Positions 54,966 to 63,836 are shown, counted from the first letter of the stretch. The stretch is 64,000 nucleotides of DNA from Frigoribacterium sp. Leaf186 (GCF_001423905.1 NZ_LMPQ01000001.1:347512-411511); one strand, 5' to 3'. A program made the numbers and translations. The notes: generated by a model not told the origin, from the sequence alone.

Positions 54966-55973
54966 ATGCAAGAGAAGAAGTCCGCCCTGGAGCAACACAT
55001 CGCAGTGTTCGGCGAAAGCGGCAGCGGCAAGACCGTGCTGGTGTCCTCGTTCTACGGCGCGGCACAGGAGGCATCGTTCCTGAAGCAGAGCCTGTACCGC
55101 GTCGTTGCGGACGACATCGGGCAGGGGTAGCGCCTGAACCGCAACTACCTCGGCATGCGGGACGAGGGGATGACGCCGGATGTGACGCGCTTCGCCGGGA
55201 CGTCGTATGCCTTCTCGATCAAGCTGAAAGACCCTCCCAACCCAAAGGCGGCGAAGGCGCAGCCGTTCCACGCCTTGCGGCTCGTCTGGCACGACTACCC
55301 GGGTGATTGGTTCGAGCAGGGCGTCAGCGGCGAGGAAGAAGCACAGCGCCGGGTCGACACGTTTCGCTCGCTCCTCGGTTCCGACGTGGCACTGCTGCTC
55401 GTCGACGGTCAGCGCTTGCTGGATCACGCGGGCGAAGGAGAGAGGTATCTCAAGTCGCTGTTCAGCAATTTCTCCAACGGCCTGATCTCCCTCAAGGACG
55501 ACCTCCTTGAAGACGGCGCGCCGCTCGTGCTGTTCCCACGAATGTGGATCATGGCCCTTTCCAAGGCCGACCTGCTCCCCGACGTGGATGCCTTCAAGTT
55601 CCGCGACCTTCTCGACCTCAAAGCTGCGGACGACGTGAACGAACTGCGCAAGGTGCTGGCCGGGTTCGTGCAGGATCCGAAAGCAATGTCGGTTGCAGAA
55701 GACATATTGGTCCTCTCATCCGCGAAGTTCGAGCCGGGCAAGATCGAAGTGTCAACTCGAGTGGGCCTTGATCTCGTGTTGCCAGTGGCTGCGATTCTTC
55801 CTCTGGAGCGTCACGCCGAGTGGGCGAAGCTCCAGCAACTGCCCGCGAAGGTTACCGAGAGCATCGTGGGCGGCGGCGCCAAGCTCTTGGCCGCTGCGCT
55901 CATCGGCAAGACCAAACCCGGATCCGACGCTCGGAACCACGCGATCACGGTCGGGAACCCAGACTGCAGTTAG
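54966..55973 (+). pseudogene. P-loop GTPase gene with one in-frame amber codon
   Basis: One frame runs from ATG 54966 to TGC-AGT-TAG at 55971-55973, broken only by TAG at 55128-55130. Apart from that it reads as a single GTPase: G1 GESGSGKT, G3 HDYPGDWFE (DxPG), G4 SKADLLPD, and VLSSAKFEPG in the G5 area. It looks like the small GTPases found with defence systems, and should be ~335 residues. Either it has recently been lost, or the amber codon is a sequencing error or read through. Downstream of the Fic remnant, same strand. Confidence 0.65.
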
Positions 55974-56367
55974 CGGGTGCGGGGGTTCGGGCATTGGACA
56001 TGCAAAGCTCCTGGCTCAATTTATTGCCCTGTCGAGCTTGACAGGCTGGGACGAACACCAGAGCAATGTGAGAAAAGCTTAGAGGTAGCGACCGTCGCGC
56101 TGAAGAGTTTGTCTGGGTGTGGCCGCATAGCTCATGTCCAATATGCCTGAGCGTCAGGAGAATTACTCCCTGTCCGTAGGCGCACTGATCGCGGGCGTAA
56201 GGACGCCCCTACGTGCGATCAACTGCCAACGCAGGGTCGGCCTGTGCGGGAGGCAGACACGTGAATGTGAGCAGCCCTTCAAGGGTCTCCGCAAGGCTTT
56301 GACGGTGGCATCTGAACGCGATGCTCTGGACAAGTCTCAATACCAATACAAGACGGGCCGCCTGCAT
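55974..56367. other. Gene-free stretch with nested inverted repeats
   Basis: About 390 bp with no credible gene. It holds a nested hairpin: outer arms TGATCGC (56186-56192) / GCGATCA (56215-56221), inner arms GGGCGT (56193-56198) / ACGCCC (56203-56208) around AAGG. It may be a transcript terminator, a small structured RNA or a protein-binding site. Confidence 0.5.
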
Positions 56368-57051
56368 TCACCCACGACCATGGGTTGCGTCTGGTGGTAG
56401 CAGCCGAATGTGGAAATCTCTCAACTGCACCAACCGATCTGGTCTGAGCGCTTGTGCTCGGTAGAGCCGTCGCTGGTGGTCAGCCCAGGAAGCAAGTTTC
56501 GCCTCAGCGCCTCCCGCATCTCGGCGTGGTAGCCGGGCACGCGCCGGGTCCTGTCCGACGAAGTCTTTCCAGGCCGTCCAGGTTGTGGCCCATTGGTCAT
56601 CGACGGGACTGCGGCGGAAGCCGGGGATGGAAGCCAGGCGGTAACGCGCGTACTCGACGCCGGAGGGGCCCCAAGCATCGTCCGCGCCTTCTCGTGCGAA
56701 CTTCTTTCGCTCAGAACGGACCCAGTCAGCGAGCCGGGTCTCGTCTGTTCTCGGTTGATCGCGCGGCTTGTCTCGTGGCCAGCGACCATGGGCAGCCGTG
56801 AAGCGTTCCAGCTCGCGAATGCGCATAGCCCAACGACGTTCTCGGGTGTCGGCGTCAGCATCCGGTGTCGCCTCGTAGCTCGCGTCGGCAAGAAAGTAGT
56901 GCCAGGAAGCAGTGTCTCCGCGGTCTAGGAGTGCGCGCGCGACTTCCTCGTGCTCTCGCGGAAGGTTCTCCCCCGCTCCGAGGCTTTCCATCGCATCCGT
57001 CTCCGGGCGGACACGGCGTCCTGGCCCGGATGGTCCATGCGCGGCAGGCAC
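56368..57051 (-). CDS. Helicase-associated (HA) domain protein
   Basis: Up to 227 residues; ATG at 56991 is an alternative start. HA-type repeats are seen: RRWAMRIRELERFTAAHGRWPRD... RLADWVRSERKKFAREG, and TTWTAWKDFVGQDPARARLPRRDAGGAEAKLASWADHQRRLYRAQ, the W...L..F....GR.P......LA.W...QR pattern that binds nucleic acid at the end of some large helicases. No helicase domain is present. Such short proteins occur on actinobacterial plasmids and islands. Function unknown. Confidence 0.7.
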   Translation of the reverse strand: MPAAHGPSGPGRRVRPETDAMESLGAGENLPREHEEVARALLDRGDTASWHYFLADASYEATPDADADTRERRWAMRIRELERFTAAHGRWPRDKPRDQPRTDETRLADWVRSERKKFAREGADDAWGPSGVEYARYRLASIPGFRRSPVDDQWATTWTAWKDFVGQDPARARLPRRDAGGAEAKLASWADHQRRLYRAQALRPDRLVQLRDFHIRLLPPDATHGRG

Positions 57052-57168
57052 GTCAGATCAGTGCAACGCGCGCTTGCTTGCTTGTAAGCACGGGAGGTTT
57101 CCGACGGTCAGCCGCAATACCGTCTTGTTGCTGCGCAAGGCGTAGAGACAGCTAGGGAGGTCCACTCA

Positions 57169-57489
57169 GTGCGATCGGGCGAGTCAGGACTGGCCGAAGA
57201 CGAGTGGCCTTTCACATTGATGGACGACGCCCGAGGCGACTTCATGGTCACGACTCGTGAAGCGTTCTTCGCCATCTATCTCGGTGCGGGTCTTGCGATG
57301 CGCACTGCTCGTCTCGATGAGGCCGATCAGGACGGAGACGACGAACTACTTCTGATTCTGGAGCTTGACGAGTGCACGCTCGGGCGACCTCTGCGTCTGC
57401 TGGTCGACCGAGGAATGACTGCTCCACCCGTGCGCTGGCTGACTACGCCCGTTCAGCAGATCCACCGCATCCGCGGCACGGACAAGTGA
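57169..57489 (+). CDS. Small unknown protein
   Basis: A 106-residue protein, not recognised. The GTG start has a good GGGAGG site 6 bp upstream. The middle is acidic (DEADQDGDDELLLILELDE). The next gene starts 21 bp after its stop, on the same strand. No domain is visible. Confidence 0.55.
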   Translation: MRSGESGLAEDEWPFTLMDDARGDFMVTTREAFFAIYLGAGLAMRTARLDEADQDGDDELLLILELDECTLGRPLRLLVDRGMTAPPVRWLTTPVQQIHRIRGTDK

Positions 57490-57510
57490 AGGTACATGAA
57501 AGGAACAGAG

Positions 57511-57747
57511 ATGAACCAAGACGCGAACTGGTGGGACTCCGTACTGCCGCCCATGATGGGGCAACAGGTCGAGCCAACCGCCGAGAAGTGGACTGAGCAA
57601 CGCGTTCAGGACGGGCGTACCCACGAGTCCTGGAACCAGGCGACCGAGGACACTCGACAGCAGGTGAAGAACCTCGTGGCCGAGGTGTTCTACGCCCATG
57701 GTCTGGTCATGGCCGACCTGTTCGCCAGCACTGATCAGCGTTCCTGA
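57511..57747 (+). CDS. Small unknown protein
   Basis: About 78 residues from ATG 57511 (83 from ATG 57496), with an AAAGGA site before the second start. It is rich in Gln, Glu and Trp: MNQDANWWDSVLPPMM...TRQQVKNLVAEVFYAHGLVMADLF. Not recognised. Probably cotranscribed with the 106-residue gene. Confidence 0.5.
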   Translation: MNQDANWWDSVLPPMMGQQVEPTAEKWTEQRVQDGRTHESWNQATEDTRQQVKNLVAEVFYAHGLVMADLFASTDQRS

Positions 57748-57761
57748 CCAGGAGGCGGCCG

Positions 57762-57998
57762 TCAGGGGTCGAGGGGACTCATGGCGGCCGTCCAGTCGAA
57801 GTGCACGGATGCTTCAGCGAACGCCGCGAAGACATCCGCTCCGTCTGCGTTCGCGGCCTCCCCGTAGATGCGATAGCCCTGCCCATCGCTCGGGCCGTAG
57901 TACTGGGCGGTCTCGAGGGTGAGTCGAGTCTCAGGCAGGGTACGGGGTGTGGCCTTGAAGCGTCCGCCTCGGTTTCGTGGCTGCTGGTTGGTTGTCAT
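57762..57998 (-). CDS. Small unknown protein downstream of the replication gene
   Basis: A 78-residue protein starting MTTNQQPRNRGGRFKATPR, basic at the N-terminus, acidic and aromatic at the end. It follows the large replication gene by 40 bp on the same strand and is probably cotranscribed. Small basic proteins next to such primase genes are common on mobile elements; no family is named here. Confidence 0.5.
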   Translation of the reverse strand: MTTNQQPRNRGGRFKATPRTLPETRLTLETAQYYGPSDGQGYRIYGEAANADGADVFAAFAEASVHFDWTAAMSPLDP

Positions 57999-58038
57999 GC
58001 GTCCTACGTGTGCGGCGGCCTTCTTGCCGTCGCGTCTG

Positions 58039-60978
58039 TCAACGTTCGACCTGCTGCATCTCCTCTCCGAGGACCGTCTGGACGGTGAGCGGAATTCCGC
58101 GGTCAGTCTTCCCCGGGCGCAGCTTGATGTTCCAGCTGGTGACGTTGATGCCCGGGTACCAGTACCCCTCGCTTCCCAGCTGCCCGAGGGTTCCCCTCGC
58201 GGTCGAACCGTGGGGGAAGGTGTCGCGGAAGGTGGACTTAAGGACTTCGAATGCGGCGTTGTGGTCGATGTAGACCAGGTCGTTCGGGCCACCCTTCCGA
58301 CGGTAGGTGAGGATGCCGATGCGGATGCCGAGGGGGCGGAGCTTGCCGTTGGCGTCTGCGCTCCATCCGAGGGCCCGGTTGGCGGCGTCGGACCCGTCCG
58401 GCAGAGGCTTGTCGCCGGGGGTGTTTTCGAGTTCGAGGTGGGCCTTGCCCTGGCGGATGACGGAGATGATGCTCTCGAGCGCGATGGCTCCGGGGCTCTG
58501 TTCGGCCATCTCTGCCAGCGACTGGGTGCCGACGCTGATGACACCATCGACGAAGCTGCCCGGGGCGCCCGGGGCCAGGAGCTCCAGCATGCGGGTGTGT
58601 CCGACTCGTTCGGCGAGCTGGCGAAGCGGCACGAGGCCCAGGAGCAGGTCCGCGGTCATCTCCACGTGACGCTCGGGTGACTTGTCCCCGAGCTTGAGCG
58701 TGGCCGTTCGACGCCGTACGACTGCCTTCGCCTCCGTTCGCGCTACTTCGAGCTCCGCGACGAGTCCGGCCCATCCGAGCTTCGACGCGCGCTGCTGCAT
58801 CATCTGCACAGCTGCCACGAGGAGGCGGGGTGCAGCCAGGCTCTTGTCTCGGAACTCGTCCATCGCATCGACGGCGGGCGAGTTGAGGCTGCCGACGTCG
58901 AAGTTGAGAACGAGCGTCCGGTCACGCACGGACGAAACCGTGGCCGCGTTCTCCGCCGTGACGATGAGCAGCGCCTGAGGGGTAAAGGTCTGCTGCGCCT
59001 TAAGGTCGTAGCTCGAACGGCGCTTGGCGGTCTGGTTGTGGACGTTCCGGATGATGTCGCCCACGGCGGCCTGCTGCCGGGTGCTGTCCTGCGAACTGGC
59101 AGAGGGGGCGAGGTCATCGAGCACCCAGATGGGCGCGTGCGAAAGAGCGAGCTCGGTCGCGGTCGGCGTGTCGGTGAGGTTGCCAGGGAGGTGCTTCCCA
59201 GTCCACGTCTTGCGTGCCTGGTGGAAGCCCATGATGTGAGATGCCGTCCAGCTCTTTCCCGTGCCGGATGGCCCCTGGGCGTAGAGGACCACCGTGGTGG
59301 GGAGGGGGTTCGAGGAGCGGAGCCCGGCGGCGAGGACCGTGCCGGCGATGCCTCGGTCCTTCCAAGGCGCGAGGTCGATGTAGTGCTCGATGAGTGAGTC
59401 CATGTCTTCGCGAACGCGGGCCGTCCAGGTGTCACTGAAGGGGGCGCTGTCGGCCTCGGGCAGGGTGAAGGAGCCGGCGCCGTGGAGGCGCTCCTCGGTG
59501 ACGCCTGAGAGGACTCGGGCGGCGTCTGCGGGCCGGTGCGTGATGACGGTGAGGCCGGAGATGTAGGCGCAGACGTCCGTGCCGGGCGTGGGGACCCAGC
59601 CCATGGCGGTCCATCGCGTCGCTTGGGTGCAGCTCGCGGCATCGTTGGCCTTGACGGCAGAGAGCCACTCCCGTCCATGCTTGACGGGCGGCCACTCGGG
59701 GTGCTGCAAGAGGCCTAGCGCCCGGGAGAAGGAGGCGTGACCGTCTGCATGCCATCGGTTCGGCGGGTAGTTCAGCACCTTCAGCGGCCCAGTCACGTAC
59801 TCGACGCGGGGGCTTCCGTCGGCAGAGAGCCAAGAGACTTCGATGGTCACGCGGCTGTTGTCGCCGACCTCGTTAGCCGGGTCCAGGATTCCCGTCTCGC
59901 GCTCGAGAGAGGTCGGGGCGCGGTAGGTCTCCGTTTTGACCACCCTGCCGCCGATGCGGGTCTCCGTCTCCCATCGACGCGCTCCGGGCCGACCGTACGC
60001 GTCGGTGGGGTCCTCGACGAGGACCTCGACGCTGTAGCCGTCGTCGGCGACCATGCGGGTGCCGACGGTCATCGCGGTCCGGGGACGCATCGGCTGAGGA
60101 GGGAAAGCGTCCGTGGCGTCGTTGCGAAGCTGTGTCCATCCCACCGTCATGAGGTCGTCCAGAACGGTGTGGTCTGTGACTCCTGCGCCCGGCCCGGCGT
60201 TCAGGTTCTCGGGGTTCATGCCGGCCGCGCTGATGGTGCCCCGGAGCGTGTTTCGCGCGTGCCAGGTCGCCCAGTCGTCACCGCGGTCGCTCTCCAGTCC
60301 GATGATGACGGGTCGGGAGGCCTCCGCGAATCGGTCCCAGGTGTACGTCTGCGACAGGTTCGTCCCTGCGGGGACCGTCAGCACGAGAACGAGGTCCTCT
60401 CGAGGCACGTGCTTTGTGATGAGGTCGCGCAGGCGGTCTCGAGCAGCGTGGACGGTCTCATCGGCCGTGACTTCGAGCTCGTGGCGGTCGACACCGGCGT
60501 GAACGAGCTGGGCGGTCAGGACGGCGTCGCTGGTCAGAATGCCGGAGACGACGAGGATGGGCGTTCCAATGAAGGCGTGCTCCGGGAGCGCAGGGTGGCA
60601 GTCGAGGTCGACGGCATTCCCGGCGAGGAACAGGGGCGGCATCTCGTAGCGCGCAGCATCCGTCAGTCCGAACAGACACGACGGCATCGGTGGGCGGCCG
60701 TCCCGTGCGGCGTCAGCGACGGCGACTGCGAAGAAGGCAGGAACGACGAGCAGGTCGTCGGTTCGCAGCCGCGCGCTCATCTGCTGGTACCGGTGAGAGT
60801 TCGCGTTGCCGACCCTCTCTTCGCGGGCGAACCTCTTCGCTTCGCGCTCGGTGACGGCCCGGTAGCCGCGAGCACGAGCGACGAGGGGCGCTACGGGGGA
60901 TGCGACAGAGGAGGTCGAGGCCGTGAGCCAGGAGTGGGCATCGGCGGCCCAGGAGTGGACGAGGGGTGAGGTGGTCAT
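58039..60978 (-). CDS. Toprim/primase-helicase-like replication protein of a mobile element
   Basis: A 979-residue protein. The N-terminal ~330 residues look like a Toprim-type DUF3854-like domain (YEMPPLFLAGNAVDLDCHP...GTPILVVSGILTSDAVL...LVLVLTVPAGTNL). The middle part is beta-rich. An ATPase with Walker A GPSGTGKS (569-576) and APIWVLDDLAPSASSQDS (Walker B) lies at ~540-740, like the DUF927-type helicases of plasmids and phage satellites. It probably starts or drives replication of the element. The ATG is close to an AGAGGAGG site. Divergent from an AT-rich region. Confidence 0.65.
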   Translation of the reverse strand: MTTSPLVHSWAADAHSWLTASTSSVASPVAPLVARARGYRAVTEREAKRFAREERVGNANSHRYQQMSARLRTDDLLVVPAFFAVAVADAARDGRPPMPSCLFGLTDAARYEMPPLFLAGNAVDLDCHPALPEHAFIGTPILVVSGILTSDAVLTAQLVHAGVDRHELEVTADETVHAARDRLRDLITKHVPREDLVLVLTVPAGTNLSQTYTWDRFAEASRPVIIGLESDRGDDWATWHARNTLRGTISAAGMNPENLNAGPGAGVTDHTVLDDLMTVGWTQLRNDATDAFPPQPMRPRTAMTVGTRMVADDGYSVEVLVEDPTDAYGRPGARRWETETRIGGRVVKTETYRAPTSLERETGILDPANEVGDNSRVTIEVSWLSADGSPRVEYVTGPLKVLNYPPNRWHADGHASFSRALGLLQHPEWPPVKHGREWLSAVKANDAASCTQATRWTAMGWVPTPGTDVCAYISGLTVITHRPADAARVLSGVTEERLHGAGSFTLPEADSAPFSDTWTARVREDMDSLIEHYIDLAPWKDRGIAGTVLAAGLRSSNPLPTTVVLYAQGPSGTGKSWTASHIMGFHQARKTWTGKHLPGNLTDTPTATELALSHAPIWVLDDLAPSASSQDSTRQQAAVGDIIRNVHNQTAKRRSSYDLKAQQTFTPQALLIVTAENAATVSSVRDRTLVLNFDVGSLNSPAVDAMDEFRDKSLAAPRLLVAAVQMMQQRASKLGWAGLVAELEVARTEAKAVVRRRTATLKLGDKSPERHVEMTADLLLGLVPLRQLAERVGHTRMLELLAPGAPGSFVDGVISVGTQSLAEMAEQSPGAIALESIISVIRQGKAHLELENTPGDKPLPDGSDAANRALGWSADANGKLRPLGIRIGILTYRRKGGPNDLVYIDHNAAFEVLKSTFRDTFPHGSTARGTLGQLGSEGYWYPGINVTSWNIKLRPGKTDRGIPLTVQTVLGEEMQQVER

Positions 60979-61354
60979 ACCTCCTCTGTGCGGGCTAAAC
61001 GAGGACGGCTGGGACGTGCATCAGCTGAACCACGGGTAACCAACGCTCCCAGACACCTCTGGGAGACAAGACCCTTGATTTCTAGGGGATCTGAGGCCCC
61101 TTTACTTACTAATAACCAAAAAACCAAGATTTAGTTAGAGATAGATAGATAGGGGGTTCAGGCCTTGCTTCCCATCCCCTCCCCCAAGTCCCCATCCCTA
61201 GGTATGTGCTCCCGAGTGGTTTTCTGGTGTTTTGGTTACGACTCAAGGAAATCCCTGTTCAAGGTCCGTTTTGGGCCGCTCTAGACCCGAGATGATTCTT
61301 GGGAGGCTTGGTTATAGTGCCTCGTCGGCAGGAAGTTAAGTCTCCCCTGGTGGG
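60979..61354. promoter_or_regulatory. AT-rich region, possible replication origin and promoter
   Basis: About 375 bp between the replication gene and the membrane-protein cluster, with much more A+T than its surroundings. It contains a perfect 8-bp hairpin CTCCCAGA-cacc-TCTGGGAG (61046-61065), a GATA-type tetranucleotide run near 61139-61152, an AACCAAAA / TTTTGGTT pair (around 61114 and 61230), and several A/T runs (61111-61140). The mix of AT-rich tract and inverted repeats beside a replication gene is typical of plasmid or element origins; no promoter is clear. Confidence 0.5.
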
Positions 61355-61582
61355 GTGAGCTCCTCTGCCACCTCAGCCTTGTGCGACCAGACGCCCAAGA
61401 ATGTGAGTTCGCGACGTTCATCTATTCGCTTCCCGGAGTCCTGCCTGGACGCGCCGCGCCGCACGCTGCCTTTGGTCCGTGATGCAACGGACAGTGAGGT
61501 ACGTGCTCAGCGCCTCGCGTCCCTGGCTCAGCAGATCTTTGACTCCTGGCCGCACGACTCGACGCTGGGATGGAAATTTTGA
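61355..61582 (+). CDS. Possible small unknown protein
   Basis: A 75-residue frame from a GTG, ending REVRAQRLASLAQQIFDSWPHDSTLGWKF-like; only the last ~30 residues look protein-like. It could be the end of a decayed gene or a real short one. No Shine-Dalgarno site is clear. Reported with low confidence. Confidence 0.25.
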   Translation: MSSSATSALCDQTPKNVSSRRSSIRFPESCLDAPRRTLPLVRDATDSEVRAQRLASLAQQIFDSWPHDSTLGWKF

Positions 61583-61654
61583 CCTACGTCCAAGGCCTCA
61601 GGACGTCGTAGGCAAGTCCTGCGTTGGGGCCGCGAACCATGTCAGGATCAGCTC

Positions 61655-61825
61655 GTGGGCATCTCCGTCGTCATGATGGTCCTGGCGTTCGTCGGCATCG
61701 TCGTCAGCATCAGGCACATGCGCGACCTCAAGGCCGGCAGCATCGTGCTGGGGCTCGTCTCCGCGGTCGTGTGCTTGGCGATGCTGCTCATCGGCGCAGC
61801 CTTCTTCGCCTGGGCGAGCTCGTAG
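61655..61825 (+). CDS. Small two-helix membrane protein 1
   Basis: A 56-residue protein from GTG 61655 with two hydrophobic helices (VMMVLAFVGIVVSIRHM and GSIVLGLVSAVVCLAMLLIGAAFFAW) joined by a short Arg/Asp/Lys turn. It resembles the two 57- and 66-residue proteins further on (62366, 62595). No function known. No strong Shine-Dalgarno site, so the start is uncertain. Confidence 0.5.
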   Translation: MGISVVMMVLAFVGIVVSIRHMRDLKAGSIVLGLVSAVVCLAMLLIGAAFFAWASS

Positions 61826-61902
61826 CCGGCTCGCCACCCGCACCGCTCGGCGTCCTACCCAGTGCTGATGTCCGCGCAGCTTCCGCCCGAGATGATGGAC
61901 CC

Positions 61903-62298
61903 ATGACCAGCGGACGTCGAGAAGGACCCGCACGCCCATGGCTGCGCATCACCGTGGCCGCGAGCGTCATCGTGGCGGTCTTCATCGTCGCGTGGTTCCT
62001 GGGCGGATTGCCTCGCGACATCCTCGGCATTGGCCTGCACACAGCCGGAGGCAAGCTCGGCTGGTGGATTGGGGACCCGAACTCGAACGACGGCGAGGAG
62101 TCGTGGGGCACCGTGGCGGGTCTCATCGGCGTCGGTGTCCTCGGCGCCGCCGCCGTGCTCGGAAGCGGTGTTGTCCTCGCGGTCGAGAGGCGTGCCTGGC
62201 CGGCGCTGCCCGTGGCTGCGGCCGCCTACGCGACGCTCACCGCGGTCGACACCATCGTCGGCCTCATCGACAGCGTGCGATGGTTCGGTACAGCCTGA
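61903..62298 (+). CDS. Small membrane protein, three helices
   Basis: A 131-residue protein from ATG 61903. Basic N-terminus (MTSGRREGPARPWLR), helices near 17-35, 70-92 and 98-120, with the loop GWWIGDPNSNDGEESWGT between the first two. Not recognised. Same strand as the small two-helix proteins. Confidence 0.55.
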   Translation: MTSGRREGPARPWLRITVAASVIVAVFIVAWFLGGLPRDILGIGLHTAGGKLGWWIGDPNSNDGEESWGTVAGLIGVGVLGAAAVLGSGVVLAVERRAWPALPVAAAAYATLTAVDTIVGLIDSVRWFGTA

Positions 62299-62365
62299 TG
62301 CTCGATACCTGTGCCGCTCCCCAGCCGAACGGCCTCGTCCCCACCACCTCGAGAGGATCTGCAGC

Positions 62366-62566
62366 ATGACCTTCGGCGTCGTCTGCCTGGCCATCGGGCT
62401 CCTCGGCCTCGCCGGTGGCATCTTCCTCATCCGGAACCGCGAGGTCGTCAGCCCCAAGTTCAGCGTCACCGCCGGTGCGGTCATCGTCGCGGGGTCGCTG
62501 GTGCCGCTTCTACTCGGTGCTGTCGTGCTGCTGGTGACGGTGGCGCCGGGCATCTCCATCACGTGA
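62366..62566 (+). CDS. Small two-helix membrane protein 2
   Basis: A 66-residue protein: MTFGVVCLAIGLLGLAGGIFLIRNREVVSPKF followed by a second helix (GAVIVAGSLVPLLLGAVVLL). The pattern GLLGLAGGIFLIR recurs in the next protein as GALGVVGGIWLAR. A GAGAGGATC site precedes the ATG. Probably a paralog of the neighbours. Confidence 0.6.
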   Translation: MTFGVVCLAIGLLGLAGGIFLIRNREVVSPKFSVTAGAVIVAGSLVPLLLGAVVLLVTVAPGISIT

Positions 62567-62594
62567 CCGGCGCCGCCGGCTGAAAAGGATCCCC

Positions 62595-62768
62595 ATGGTG
62601 TTCTCGTGGAGTTGCATCATCCTCGGCGCCCTCGGCGTCGTCGGTGGCATCTGGCTAGCCAGGGACAAACGCGCCGCGAGCGTGGCCGGCGGCGTGGTCA
62701 TCGCCCTGCTGTCCCTCGTGCCGATCCTCTTTGGGGCAGTCCTCCTCGCGTACATCGCCTCCCCGTAG
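62595..62768 (+). CDS. Small two-helix membrane protein 3
   Basis: A 57-residue protein: MVFSWSCIILGALGVVGGIWLARDKRAASVAGGVVIALLSLVPILFGAVLLAYIA. It aligns by eye with the preceding protein over both helices (LGxxGGIxLxR, then GGVVIAxxSLVPxLxGAVLL). The gene follows 28 bp after that one, with an AAAAGGATCC site. Function unknown. Confidence 0.6.
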   Translation: MVFSWSCIILGALGVVGGIWLARDKRAASVAGGVVIALLSLVPILFGAVLLAYIASP

Positions 62769-62786
62769 CTGTTTACACGCGACAGG

Positions 62787-63353
62787 TCAGATCGACAGAG
62801 ACACAAGGGCGATCGCAGCTGCTCCGGGAGCCGCAGTGCCGGCGGCGAGGACGACGAGACTGGTCAGGCTGGACGCTGATGCTCGCCGGTCGATGATTGC
62901 CCAGCTCAGGCCGAGGAGGAAAGTCGCGAAGGAGGCCAGCGGCACCCAGAGGAACACCCCAGCAGCAGCTGCCTGAAGGGGGGTCTGAAAACCCAGCGAG
63001 ACGGGCTGCAACACGACGAGAAGTCCGCCGAGGACGGCCGTCAAGAGACCGACGGCCACCAGCGCGCCGATCGGACCCCAGAGGGCACAGACACGGCGCC
63101 GATCGTCAGGAAACCTGGCCCTCACCAGCACGGCCACAAGCGCACCGACGAAGCACGTGAGCACGGCGAAGAGCAGGAGCTGGTCTCGGACTCCGTCAAC
63201 ATCTGAACTTAGGAGCGCGTTGCGCAGAGGCGATGCGACAGCAGCGCCGAAGTAGGCAGACGTGACAGACCCCACGAGGACCAGGGCCGCGACGACGTGG
63301 GATGCCACCACCTCATGTCGAGAGCCGAGCGGAGGAAGAGACACGAGAGCCAT
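62787..63353 (-). CDS. Membrane protein, five helices, unknown
   Basis: About 188 residues from ATG 63353; a longer frame starts at 63512 but its N-terminus is poor and would overlap the divergent gene. Hydrophobic helices at about 15-30, 50-75, 88-110, 120-145 and 160-185. No family recognised. Convergent with the third small membrane protein. Confidence 0.55.
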   Translation of the reverse strand: MALVSLPPLGSRHEVVASHVVAALVLVGSVTSAYFGAAVASPLRNALLSSDVDGVRDQLLLFAVLTCFVGALVAVLVRARFPDDRRRVCALWGPIGALVAVGLLTAVLGGLLVVLQPVSLGFQTPLQAAAAGVFLWVPLASFATFLLGLSWAIIDRRASASSLTSLVVLAAGTAAPGAAAIALVSLSI

Positions 63354-63485
63354 GCCCACAGCCTGTCGCTCCAAGATCTCTTCGGCATCGCCCAGGAGGC
63401 GGAGAGAACGTTTCGAGGGCGACCCGGGGCCCTTGAGCCCCGCACGACCTCGACGTACCGTGGAAGGGCCAACGAGCACGAAGGG

Positions 63486-63758
63486 GTGACCACGGACGAG
63501 AAGACATCGCATGACCAGGGCCGGCTTCGGCTGCAGCGGCCGACGTTCCGAGGCTCATCCGTCGGCTGGGGCATTGCCGCCGTTCTCTGGCTGTCCTGCG
63601 CGGTCCCCGCGCTCATCCGTGTTGTGCACTTCGGGGGCCCATCGGCCGGCGGTTTCGTGCTCCTGGCCGCTCTCGTCGTCGCGTCAGCGGTCTGCGTCAT
63701 CGGGACGGTAGCGACGATCCGGCACCCGCGACCGGCACCGCCCGCCGTCGACTCGTGA
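63486..63758 (+). CDS. Small membrane protein, two helices
   Basis: A 90-residue protein from GTG 63486: hydrophilic N-terminal 25 residues, helices at about 28-45 (VGWGIAAVLWLSCAVPAL) and 55-78. An AAGGGGT element directly precedes the start, too close for a normal site. Unknown function; divergent from the five-helix protein. Confidence 0.5.
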   Translation: MTTDEKTSHDQGRLRLQRPTFRGSSVGWGIAAVLWLSCAVPALIRVVHFGGPSAGGFVLLAALVVASAVCVIGTVATIRHPRPAPPAVDS

Positions 63759-63836
63759 CCGCCGCACGGACGGGCCGACTCTCGTTCTCGGTCACCGGCT
63801 CGACGACCCGGCGCACGATCGTGACAGGCTGGGGCA

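Larger units (their letters stand above)
37778..61354. mobile_element. Genomic island with defence and replication genes (right end not seen)
   Basis: Left end is the tRNA-Val fragment. From here GC is visibly lower, genes are of defence and mobile types, broken genes are frequent, and the GGAGGCGCG 9-mer of the chromosome is absent by eye. Contents: small unknowns and a double-HTH protein, a PLD-like protein, Qat system, type I RM operon with helicase, remnants of Fic and GTPase genes, a replication protein with a possible origin region. No integrase or second att copy is seen, so the end given is a minimum; the membrane-protein cluster after it may or may not belong. Confidence 0.75.

Noticed and set aside
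54838-55083. Possible small gene before the GTPase
   Set aside because: Pro/Arg/Ser-rich, no start signal, and it overlaps the P-loop of the GTPase in another frame.
56134-56400. Possible 88-residue protein
   Set aside because: No Shine-Dalgarno site, no domain, Cys/Arg-rich mixture typical of noise; it also runs through the inverted repeats and overlaps the end of the HA-domain gene.
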